Part shown: positions 1 to 6,363 of the stretch, piece by piece
Position numbering within the stretch: position 1 is the first letter of the stretch
Layout of the letters: the number at the start of each line of letters is the position of its first letter
Assembly (NCBI GenBank): GCA_023387295.1
Contig: JAEWIG010000042.1
Coordinates: forward strand, 1-7,648
Reading direction: 5' to 3'
DNA: 7,648 nucleotides
Origin: Bacillota bacterium
GTDB taxonomy: Bacteria; Bacillota; Bacilli; Bacillales; Cytobacillaceae
The notes under the pieces: model-generated
The model's input: the letters and a program-made list of their open reading frames with translations, nothing else
Told to the model about the DNA's origin: nothing
Database searches by the model: none
Position numbers and translations under genes: made by a program

Positions 1-370
1 GACGATAACGACCTGCTTGTGGCCGTTCATAGCGAAACATTGGTCCCATATAGTAAAGCTTGACAGGCTGATTGACAGCACCGTACATTTTATTTTCTAC
101 AAAGGAGCGAACAACAGATGCAGTTCCTTCTGGTCTTAGCGTTAAGCTTCTCTCTCCGCGATCTTCAAAGGTATACATCTCTTTTTGGACAATGTCTGTT
201 GTATCCCCAACACTGCGCAAAAATAATTCTGTATGCTCAAAAATAGGTGTTCTGATTTCTTGGTATTGAAACAGTTCACATAATTCTCTTGCCTTTTTCT
301 CAATCAACTGCCATTTTTCAACTTGGCCTGGCAATATATCTTGTGTTCCTCGTGGCATTTTAATTGACAT
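1..370 (-). CDS. hisS: Histidyl-tRNA synthetase, N-terminal part (cut by left window edge)
   Basis: Class II aminoacyl-tRNA synthetase that attaches histidine to tRNA-His in the cytoplasm. Only the first 123 residues are present; the full protein is normally about 420-430 residues. Visible hallmarks are the N-terminal PRGTQDILPG (residues 6-15), RTPIFEHTELF (40-50), the histidine-binding LRPEGT (78-83), and the start of class II motif 2, GPMFRYERPQAGRYR (109-123) with arginine 113. The start is ATG at 370-368. It is preceded by AGGAGG at 385-380 with a 9-base gap; an in-frame GTG lies directly before the ATG, 6 bases from the same site, and is a possible alternative start. The gene is transcribed from its own promoter through a T-box leader. 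In Bacillus aspS usually follows in the same operon, but that would lie outside this window. Identification is very secure. Confidence 0.97.
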   Translation of the reverse strand, partial: MSIKMPRGTQDILPGQVEKWQLIEKKARELCELFQYQEIRTPIFEHTELFLRSVGDTTDIVQKEMYTFEDRGERSLTLRPEGTASVVRSFVENKMYGAVNQPVKLYYMGPMFRYERPQAGRYR

Positions 371-420
371 CACTTCATTCCTCCTAAAGCTATTTATGTA
401 ATATTAGTTATTTAAAAAAT

Positions 421-466
421 AAAAAAGCTCTCGTCCCTTGTATAAAAAATACAAGGGACGAGAGCT
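421..466 (-). terminator. Intrinsic terminator (attenuator) of the hisS T-box leader
   Basis: A perfect 18-bp inverted repeat (466-449 with 443-426) has a five-T loop and is followed by a run of T on the minus strand (426-421). It starts a few bases downstream of the T-box sequence, as expected for the terminator that competes with the antiterminator when the tRNA is charged. It is about 50 bases upstream of the hisS start. Confidence 0.95.
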
Positions 467-701
467 ATAAAGATCCCGTGGTGCCACCCTAATTGAAGCC
501 GCAAAAAACTAAGCTTCCACTTTAGCAGTTAACGCCTGCATACGTTCTTCTCCTACTAAAGTTCAATTCTTTTTCAGAGAGAAACCTACGAAGTGTTCGT
601 TCGTTAAATCATCATGTAGAAATGCTTTCAGCCTATGGCACTTCTTCTCTTTTCATGTGGGGCTTAACTACTTTTCTTCATCAACGGACTAACATAATGT
701 T
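421..701 (-). promoter_or_regulatory. T-box riboswitch leader of hisS
   Basis: A cis-acting leader that binds uncharged tRNA and then prevents transcription termination. The T-box sequence AGGGTGGCACCACGGG is at 490-475, just before an 18-bp terminator. Stem I is visible upstream: the GATGAAG base (682-676), the AGTA S-turn strand (672-669), an upper helix GTTAA (668-664) with TTAAC (607-603), a CATG/CATG helix (657-654 with 616-613), and a distal helix AGAAGTGC (645-638) with GCATTTCT (625-618). The 3' side of the specifier loop reads GAACGAACAC (602-593). The His codon CAC at 595-593 is the likely specifier given the downstream gene, but its geometry is not canonical (see findings). A hairpin GAAGC/GCTTC lies between stem I and the T-box. 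The element is certain; the amino acid specificity is inferred. Confidence 0.93.
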
Positions 702-707
702 TATATA

Positions 708-736
708 ATAATACGGATGATAAAGTCCATTGTCAA
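708..736 (-). promoter_or_regulatory. Sigma-A promoter of hisS
   Basis: On the minus strand, TTGACA (736-731, perfect -35) is followed by a 17-base spacer and TATTAT (713-708, 5 of 6 for -10). Transcription would start near 701-700, just ahead of stem I of the T-box. The -35 box begins only 10 bases after the stop codon of the preceding small gene. Confidence 0.88.
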
Positions 737-746
737 TAGTGATTTA

Positions 747-923
747 TTAAGACCGTTCTAAATATTTCTTTAATTTTCTAACATCCTTAACGGAGAGCCC
801 AAATTCTGATGCTAATTCTACCATACTCGCCCCTTGTTCCTTTTGAATAAAATCATGAAAATTCACTCCAAATAGCTGATTTTCCCCCATCTGAGCAGAC
901 ATCCCTTTTTCACCTGTTCTCAT
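747..923 (-). CDS. Small HTH-like protein, YrzK-type, function unknown
   Basis: A 58-residue basic protein if started at the ATG at 923-921. Two ATG codons stand side by side (926-924 and 923-921) behind AGGGGG; the second has the better spacing of about 6 bases. An upstream in-frame TTG at 965 would add 14 residues but has no clear ribosome binding site. The C-terminal half, GASMVELASEFGLSVKDVRK, reads like a helix-turn-helix: a helix around MVELASEFG, a turn at GLS, and a recognition helix VKDVRKLKKYL. This resembles the short HTH found in sigma-70 region 4. Its place between the amidase gene and hisS matches B. subtilis yrzK, so I believe it is that family, but I recognise it mainly by position. 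It points away from the amidase gene and towards hisS, with no terminator before the hisS promoter. I found no convincing promoter of its own. DNA binding is inferred, not shown. Confidence 0.72.
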   Translation of the reverse strand: MRTGEKGMSAQMGENQLFGVNFHDFIQKEQGASMVELASEFGLSVKDVRKLKKYLERS

Positions 924-1148
924 CATATACCCCCTAAATCTTTTCTTCCTTGTTATTCTTCCCAATAAGAATGATTTGTTTCCACCATATTTAATTTTTT
1001 CATTTTGTCATTTTTGCAGGAAAATTGTTGTAAAACAGAGAAGTAATACTGGGGCTCATATGATAACTTTTGTATTCTTCTAAAAAAGTTCATTCTTTTT
1101 TATTTAAATAAAGAAGTATTTTTCTTATAATTACCAGAGGAGGTTAAT

Positions 1149-2921
1149 ATGCGTAAAAAGAAAAATATTATCTCAATATTATGTTTACTACTCATTCTTG
1201 GAATGTCCTTACCAATTCCAGGAATCAAAGCTGCAGGGGAGACTGTCAAAGTTGGCACGGATAATATTAATATTCGAAAAGGGCCCGGATTAAGCTATCC
1301 TGTCGTTGCGAAGGCTAAGCGTGGAGACAAATTCACATTACTTGCAGAAGAGGGAGATTGGATTGGAATTCAACTACCGAACGGCCAAAAAGGTTGGCTT
1401 GCAAACTGGCTTGTATCCAAAACATCCAAAGAGCAAAATACAAATTCTGTGAATAACACAAGTCAGTCAGCAACTGTTACAGTTGATGGACTAAGAGTGA
1501 GAAAAGGACCTGGGACAAGCTTTCAAGTAATTGGTACGGTACAGAAAGGCAATGCATTTTCCGTTATCACAACAAGTGGGAATTGGGTACAGCTTCATAC
1601 ATCATACGGAAATGGCTGGGTATCGAAAGACTACGTAAAGTTTGATAAGCAACCCCCAACGAATAACAATTCTGGTGGAGTAACAGGAAAAATAACGACA
1701 AACACCTTAAATATTCGCAGTGAAGCATCATTAAATAGCAAAGTTATTGGTAAATTGCATGCAGGGGAGACTGTCAAGATTATCTCTCAAAAAGGTGAAT
1801 GGACAGAAATCTCATATTTAGGAATGAATGCTTGGATAAGCAGTGACTTTGTTGAGTTGGAAAAATCTCATTCAAATGAAACAAGTAATGAAGAAGTACA
1901 AAAACCTACCCCACCTGCTTCAATAGGTAAAACAGGAACCGTAACTGCCACATCATTAATTGTTAGAAAAACGGGTTCCTTAAATGGGAAAGCAATTACA
2001 TCTGTTTCAAAAGGACAAAGCTTTAAAATTATTGAGGAAGTTAATAACTGGGCAAAAATCGAGTATAAAAAGGGAGCTTACGGATGGGTTGCTAGCTGGT
2101 TTTTAGATAAAACAGGGATAACTGATTCACCAGTAAGCGAAGACAATGTAAAGGATAGCTCGATTACGATTATTCACGATGGATCAAATATTAGGAAAAG
2201 TGCCGATACACAAGCTGAAGTTATTCAAAGAGCAAACGCTGGTGAAACCTTTCAGGTTATTAGTGTGCAAAAAGACTGGTATGAAATAAAGCTTGCTGGT
2301 GGTAAAAGCGGTTTTATTGCTGGCTGGATCGTATCGGTAGATGGCTCTGCACCACAAGTAGAAAAACCTGGTTCTGATACCTATTTGCAGAACAAAAAAA
2401 TTATCATTGACCCTGGTCATGGTGGAAGAGATAACGGAACAACCGGAGCGAACGGAACGATCGAAAAAACGTTAACGATTCAAACAGCAAAGCTTTTATA
2501 TAATAAATTGAAAGCTTCTGGAGCGAACGTGACACTAACTCGTAGTAATGATACATACATTCCTCTAGCGTCAAGAGTATATTCTGCACATTATAATAAT
2601 GCTGATGCATTTATTAGTATACATTATGATAGTGCAAATGATCGCAGTGTAAGAGGGATGACAACATACTATCACCATCCCTATCAAAAAAATCTTGCTG
2701 CCAATGTCCATACAGCTGTCTCATCCATGACAAATATTAAAGATCGTGGTTATCGAAATGGTGATTACTATGTCTTAAGAGAAAATAAGCGAAATGCTAT
2801 TCTAATGGAGCTAGGATATTTAAGCAATCCCGCAGAGGAAATGTTAATAAGCTCAGCTCAATACCAAGAAGCAGTTGCTACAGGAATTGCTCAAGGCTTA
2901 GCGAGATACTTTAAAAATTAA
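1149..2921 (+). CDS. yrvJ: Secreted N-acetylmuramoyl-L-alanine amidase with five SH3b repeats (YrvJ-like)
   Basis: A 590-residue exported cell-wall hydrolase that cleaves the bond between MurNAc and L-alanine in peptidoglycan. Residues 1-29 form a Sec signal peptide: a KKK start, a hydrophobic core (about 7-20) and a likely cleavage after the AA of KAAG. Five bacterial SH3 domains follow at about 32-91, 108-165, 178-237, 262-320 and 337-397, with repeating 'LNIR/LRVRKGPG' and 'GWV/GWI' signatures, joined by Asn/Ser/Pro/Thr-rich linkers. These probably hold the enzyme to the wall. The C-terminal Amidase_3 domain (about 416-588) has IIIDPGHGG with His424, Glu439, SIHYDS with His492, and LMELGYLSN with Glu554, the expected zinc ligands and catalytic glutamate, so it looks active. 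The start ATG follows GAGGAGGT with a 5-base gap. The gene converges on dtd and shares a terminator with it. I found no strong promoter upstream. Confidence 0.93.
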   Translation: MRKKKNIISILCLLLILGMSLPIPGIKAAGETVKVGTDNINIRKGPGLSYPVVAKAKRGDKFTLLAEEGDWIGIQLPNGQKGWLANWLVSKTSKEQNTNSVNNTSQSATVTVDGLRVRKGPGTSFQVIGTVQKGNAFSVITTSGNWVQLHTSYGNGWVSKDYVKFDKQPPTNNNSGGVTGKITTNTLNIRSEASLNSKVIGKLHAGETVKIISQKGEWTEISYLGMNAWISSDFVELEKSHSNETSNEEVQKPTPPASIGKTGTVTATSLIVRKTGSLNGKAITSVSKGQSFKIIEEVNNWAKIEYKKGAYGWVASWFLDKTGITDSPVSEDNVKDSSITIIHDGSNIRKSADTQAEVIQRANAGETFQVISVQKDWYEIKLAGGKSGFIAGWIVSVDGSAPQVEKPGSDTYLQNKKIIIDPGHGGRDNGTTGANGTIEKTLTIQTAKLLYNKLKASGANVTLTRSNDTYIPLASRVYSAHYNNADAFISIHYDSANDRSVRGMTTYYHHPYQKNLAANVHTAVSSMTNIKDRGYRNGDYYVLRENKRNAILMELGYLSNPAEEMLISSAQYQEAVATGIAQGLARYFKN

Positions 2922-2970
2922 AAAAAAGGGTTTGATACATTCTTACTGAATGAAATCAGACCCTTTTTTT
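2921..2970. terminator. Bidirectional intrinsic terminator between yrvJ and dtd
   Basis: GGGTTTGAT (2928-2936) pairs with ATCAGACCC (2955-2963), with one G-U wobble when read as plus-strand RNA. An inner CATTC/GAATG helix (2938-2942 with 2948-2952) closes the loop. Seven A on the left (2921-2927) and seven T on the right (2964-2970) give a U tract in both directions. It starts in the yrvJ stop codon and ends 5 bases beyond the dtd stop, so it can end both convergent genes. Confidence 0.9.
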
Positions 2971-2975
2971 AATGC

Positions 2976-3416
2976 TTATTTACTATCAATGATTAAGGTA
3001 ACTGGTCCGTCATTTGTTAATTGAACATCCATCATTGCACCAAATTCACCTGTTTCAACCTTCAAGCCTTTTTCACGAAGGAAACGATTGAGCGCTTCAT
3101 AAATCGTGATAGCATGATCTGGTTTTGCCGCATCCATAAAGTTTGGTCTGCGTCCTTTACGACAATCTCCATATAACGTGAATTGAGAAACAGATAAAAT
3201 TTCTCCACCTCTATCGAGAATGGATAAATTCATTTTTCCTTCTTCATCTTCAAAAACTCGTAAATTAGCTATTTTTTCAGCTAGAAAAGCAGCATCTGCT
3301 TCCTTGTCATCATGTGTTACACCGACAAGTAAGACAAACCCTTTATTAATATGTCCAACAATCTTTTCATCAACTGTAACACTTGCTTCTTTACTTCGTT
3401 GTACAACGACACGCAT
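2976..3416 (-). CDS. dtd: D-aminoacyl-tRNA deacylase
   Basis: A 146-residue enzyme of the usual family length. It hydrolyses D-amino acids (classically D-Tyr) from tRNA, and in known homologues also glycine wrongly attached to tRNA-Ala, keeping D-residues out of proteins. The N-terminus MRVVVQRSKEASVTV is typical. Active-site motifs are SQFT (residues 77-80, within SVSQFTLYGD) and the C-terminal GPVT (137-140), whose Gly-cisPro pair enforces rejection of L-aminoacyl substrates. Both are intact. The start ATG has AAGGAG 8 bases upstream. That site (3430-3425) overlaps the relA stop codon, and the two genes are only 12 bases apart, so dtd is very probably co-transcribed with relA and translationally linked to it. 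Confidence 0.97.
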   Translation of the reverse strand: MRVVVQRSKEASVTVDEKIVGHINKGFVLLVGVTHDDKEADAAFLAEKIANLRVFEDEEGKMNLSILDRGGEILSVSQFTLYGDCRKGRRPNFMDAAKPDHAITIYEALNRFLREKGLKVETGEFGAMMDVQLTNDGPVTLIIDSK

Positions 3417-3428
3417 ATAAAATACTCC

Positions 3429-5624
3429 TTAATTCATTATCCTACGGACAGCATAAACATCAGGAATTTGTTTTATTCGATCGACAACTTTTTGTAAATG
3501 ACTAACATTATTTATAGCGATTGTCATATTAATCGTTGCCGCCTTGTTTCGGTCTGAGCGACCTGACACAGCTGAAATATTCGTCTTCGTTTCATTAACA
3601 GCTTGTAAAACTTCATTTAATAAACCCCGTCTGTCATAGCCGGTAATTTCAATTTCTACATTGTATTCTTTTCGGTCATTTAAGCCAGTTTCCCATTCTA
3701 CTGGAATTAATCTTGTTTTTGCATCGTCCGTTACGATATTCGTGCAATCTCTGCGATGGACTGAAACGCCCCTTCCCTTTGTAATGAAACCTACTATTTC
3801 ATCACCAGGTATTGGGTTGCAGCAGCGGGAAAGACGAATGAGTAAATTATCAATTCCAGAAACGCGGACACCAGAACCATGTTTTTTCGTCGAAGGGAAT
3901 GACCTCAATTCCGAAACAACATTCTTTATATCAGATGACTGCTCAAGATCGCGTTGCTTACGCCACTTTTCTGTTAGACGATTAGCTACTTGAAGAGCCG
4001 TCACACCATTGTAGCCAACTGCTGCGTACAAATCCTCAATATTGGAAAAATTAAATTTTTCTACGACTCTTTTTAGATTTTCAGGAGTTAATATTTCCTT
4101 TAAATCAAAGTCCATATTTCGGATTTCTTTTTCAATCTGCTCTTTTCCTTTTTCTATATTTTCGTCTCGACGTTGCTTTTTAAAGAATTGCCGTATCTTG
4201 TTTTTTGCTTGAGAGGTTTGTGCCAGTTTCAACCAATCCTGGCTTGGACCATATGAATGTTTCGAGGTTAAAATCTCAATAATATCGCCCGTATTCAGCT
4301 TATAATCGAGAGTCACCATTTTCCCATTCACTTTTGCTCCAATTGTTTTATTCCCTATTTCTGAATGGATCCGATAGGCAAAATCAATTGGAACTGAACC
4401 AGCCCTAAGCTCAATGACGGCTCCCTTTGGTGTAAAAACATAAACCATATCAGAAAATAAGTCGATTTTGAGCGATTCCATGAATTCCTCAGCATTAACT
4501 GTGTTATCCTGGAATTCCAAAATTTCACGGAACCATGTTAGCTTATTTTCAATCGAAGAACTCTCATTAACCTTTTTTCCTTCCTTATAGGCCCAGTGAG
4601 CAGCTATCCCGAATTCAGCAATGCGATGCATTTCAAATGTTCGGATTTGAACCTCTAGTGGATCGCCTTTCGGACCAATTACGGTTGTATGAAGAGATTG
4701 ATACATGTTTTGCTTCGGCATGGCAATATAATCTTTAAAGCGCCCTGGCATCGGCTTCCAGCACGTATGGATAATTCCGAGGACAGCATAGCAATCTTTA
4801 ATGCTATTAACAACAATTCTTACAGCTAATAAATCATATATTTCACTAAATTGTTTGTTTTGCAGCACCATTTTTCGATAAATACTGTAAATATGCTTCG
4901 GACGTCCTGATATATCAGATTTAATCGAAACGTCATTCATCCGATCTCGCATGACCGTAATAACGTCCTCTAAATATTGCTCCCTTTCAGCTCGCTTCTT
5001 TTTCATTAAATTTACAATGCGATAATATTGCTGTGGGTTTAAATATCTTAAGGCCGTATCCTCTAGCTCCCATTTAATTTTGGAAATCCCAAGTCTATGG
5101 GCAAGTGGAGCAAATATTTCAAGCGTTTCATTTGCTATTCTGCGTTGCTTTTCAACAGGCAGATGCTTCAAAGTCCGCATATTATGAAGTCTATCAGCAA
5201 GCTTAATCAGAATTACGCGAATATCTTGTGCCATTGCAACAAACATTTTCCGATGATTCTCTGCTTGTTGTTCTTCTTGAGATTTATATTTAATTTTCCC
5301 AAGCTTTGTTACACCATCGACAAGCATAGCTACCTCTTCGTTAAAGGCCTCCTTAATGTCATTTAGGGTCACGTCAGTATCTTCAACGACATCATGAAGA
5401 AAACCAGCAGCAACTGTGGATGGGTCCATTTCTAAATCGGCTAATATACCCGCCACCTGGATGGGATGGATGATATAAGGCTCACCCGATTTCCGATATT
5501 GTTCACGATGAGCATGTTTCGCAAACTCATATGCTTTTGTCACGAGTGAGGCATGTTCATCATTTAAATATACTTTTGTCCTGTCGATGACTTGTTCAGC
5601 GGTCAGAACATGATCGTTCGCCAT
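3429..5624 (-). CDS. relA: Bifunctional (p)ppGpp synthetase/hydrolase (long Rel)
   Basis: A 731-residue stringent-response enzyme, close to the family's normal length. It makes (p)ppGpp from ATP and GDP/GTP when uncharged tRNA enters the ribosome, and degrades it otherwise. The HD hydrolase domain (about 25-200) has His53, His77-Asp78, Glu81-Asp82 (HDVVEDT) and Asp144 (LADRLHNMR), so the hydrolase should be active. The synthetase domain (about 240-350) has GRPKHIYSIYRKM (240-252), Asp264, the RFKD form of the RxKD motif (295-298; typical of bifunctional, GDP-preferring enzymes), MYQSLHT and EVQIRT with Glu324. A TGS domain (about 388-452) follows, then a helical region, the conserved-cysteine segment (Cys601-Cys602, His623, Cys627) and a C-terminal ACT domain (about 653-731). 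The ATG start has AAGGTGATC upstream, matching the 16S rRNA tail. The gene has its own promoter, and dtd follows. In Bacillus relatives I would expect Pro rather than Gln in MPKQNMYQS; the effect is unknown. Confidence 0.97.
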   Translation of the reverse strand: MANDHVLTAEQVIDRTKVYLNDEHASLVTKAYEFAKHAHREQYRKSGEPYIIHPIQVAGILADLEMDPSTVAAGFLHDVVEDTDVTLNDIKEAFNEEVAMLVDGVTKLGKIKYKSQEEQQAENHRKMFVAMAQDIRVILIKLADRLHNMRTLKHLPVEKQRRIANETLEIFAPLAHRLGISKIKWELEDTALRYLNPQQYYRIVNLMKKKRAEREQYLEDVITVMRDRMNDVSIKSDISGRPKHIYSIYRKMVLQNKQFSEIYDLLAVRIVVNSIKDCYAVLGIIHTCWKPMPGRFKDYIAMPKQNMYQSLHTTVIGPKGDPLEVQIRTFEMHRIAEFGIAAHWAYKEGKKVNESSSIENKLTWFREILEFQDNTVNAEEFMESLKIDLFSDMVYVFTPKGAVIELRAGSVPIDFAYRIHSEIGNKTIGAKVNGKMVTLDYKLNTGDIIEILTSKHSYGPSQDWLKLAQTSQAKNKIRQFFKKQRRDENIEKGKEQIEKEIRNMDFDLKEILTPENLKRVVEKFNFSNIEDLYAAVGYNGVTALQVANRLTEKWRKQRDLEQSSDIKNVVSELRSFPSTKKHGSGVRVSGIDNLLIRLSRCCNPIPGDEIVGFITKGRGVSVHRRDCTNIVTDDAKTRLIPVEWETGLNDRKEYNVEIEITGYDRRGLLNEVLQAVNETKTNISAVSGRSDRNKAATINMTIAINNVSHLQKVVDRIKQIPDVYAVRRIMN

Positions 5625-5741
5625 GGGATCACCTTAACCTAATAAATTTTTCCTCAATTAATTATCTCCGTTTAAATCCTATTTCAAAACACCTGAGTAT
5701 ACATACGCCAGATTTTTATCAATATGATCATGATTGTTACT

Positions 5742-5770
5742 ATTATCGAAAAAAAAAGCACAGATGTAAA
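5742..5770 (-). promoter_or_regulatory. Probable sigma-A promoter of relA-dtd
   Basis: On the minus strand, TTTACA (5770-5765, 5 of 6) is followed by a 17-base spacer and GATAAT (5747-5742, 5 of 6). The predicted start is near 5735, giving a 5' leader of about 110 bases before relA. The spacer contains nine consecutive T. A weaker alternative lies downstream: TATACT preceded by TTGATA at only 15 bases. The promoter sits between the apt terminator and relA, where one is needed. Confidence 0.68.
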
Positions 5771-5811
5771 GGGATTGTGTTCATTTTTGTAGAAATTTAA
5801 AAAGTATGTCG

Positions 5812-5840
5812 AAAAAAAGAGCGCTGCATTAGCGCCCTTT
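5812..5840 (-). terminator. Intrinsic terminator after apt
   Basis: On the minus strand, GGGCGCT (5837-5831) pairs with AGCGCTC (5825-5819) around a five-base loop, with one G-U pair, followed by seven T (5818-5812). It lies 11 bases beyond the apt stop and separates recJ-apt transcription from relA-dtd. Confidence 0.9.
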
Positions 5841-5850
5841 CATAAAAAAG

Positions 5851-6363
5851 TTAAAATTCCATTAATGTAAGAATATCATATTTCCCAAGTTTTTTGCGCC
5901 CTTCTAAATAAGTTAGTTCAATTAAGAACGCAATTCCTGCAACAATACCACCTAATTCCTCAACAAGCTTAATTGTTGCTTCAATTGTACCACCAGTTGC
6001 AAGCAGATCGTCCGTTATGAGAACACGTTGCCCTGGCTTAATCGCATCCTTATGGATGGTAAGAATATCCTTGCCATACTCTAATCCATAGCTAACTTTA
6101 ATTGTTTCACGAGGCAGCTTTCCTTCTTTGCGCACAGGTGCAAAGCCTACTCCAAGCGAATAAGCAACTGGGCAACCAATTATAAACCCACGTGCTTCTG
6201 GACCAACGACTAAATCGATGTGCTTTTCCTTCGCATATTCGACAATTTTATCTGTTGCATATTTGTAAGCCTCACCATTGTCCATTAAAGTTGTAATATC
6301 TTTAAATTGAATACCTGGCTTTGGCCAGTCTTCCACGATTGTTATATATTGCTTTAAGTCCAT
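5851..6363 (-). CDS. apt: Adenine phosphoribosyltransferase
   Basis: A 170-residue cytoplasmic purine-salvage enzyme of the usual length. It converts adenine and PRPP to AMP and pyrophosphate. The type I PRTase PRPP-binding motif VLITDDLLATGGT is at residues 114-126. The APRT-specific segments VVGPEARGF (52-60), the flexible loop around RKEGKLP (78-84) and the N-terminal WPKPGIQFKDIT (13-24) are all present. The ATG start has GAGGAGG with a 10-base gap. It overlaps the recJ stop by one base (TAATG), so translation is probably coupled to recJ. An intrinsic terminator follows directly. Confidence 0.97.
   Translation of the reverse strand: MDLKQYITIVEDWPKPGIQFKDITTLMDNGEAYKYATDKIVEYAKEKHIDLVVGPEARGFIIGCPVAYSLGVGFAPVRKEGKLPRETIKVSYGLEYGKDILTIHKDAIKPGQRVLITDDLLATGGTIEATIKLVEELGGIVAGIAFLIELTYLEGRKKLGKYDILTLMEF

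Noticed and set aside
72..269. Open frame of 65 codons on the plus strand
   Set aside because: It lies entirely antisense to hisS, whose protein is unmistakable, and the translation looks like no known family.
924..965. TTG at 965 as the start of the small HTH gene, giving 72 residues
   Set aside because: No good ribosome binding site precedes it. AGGGGG sits just before the ATG pair at 926-921, so the shorter protein is favoured.
1126..1131. TATAAT upstream of the amidase gene as a -10 box
   Set aside because: Transcription would start at about the ribosome binding site (1136-1143), and the matching -35 position reads TTTAAA. TTGTCA at 1005-1010 with TTGTAA 17 bases on was also considered and is too weak to annotate.
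2184..2610. Two minus-strand frames (2184-2420 and 2404-2610) inside the amidase gene
   Set aside because: They are antisense to the SH3b/amidase coding sequence and show no ribosome binding site or recognisable domain.
3661..3993. Open frame of 110 codons on the plus strand inside relA
   Set aside because: Antisense shadow of the relA C-terminal region. The relA frame has conserved motifs on the other strand; this one has none.
5097..5366. Plus-strand frame of 89 codons within relA
   Set aside because: Antisense to the HD hydrolase domain of relA, with no supporting signal. The same applies to the frames at 3220-3420 and 6472-6687.
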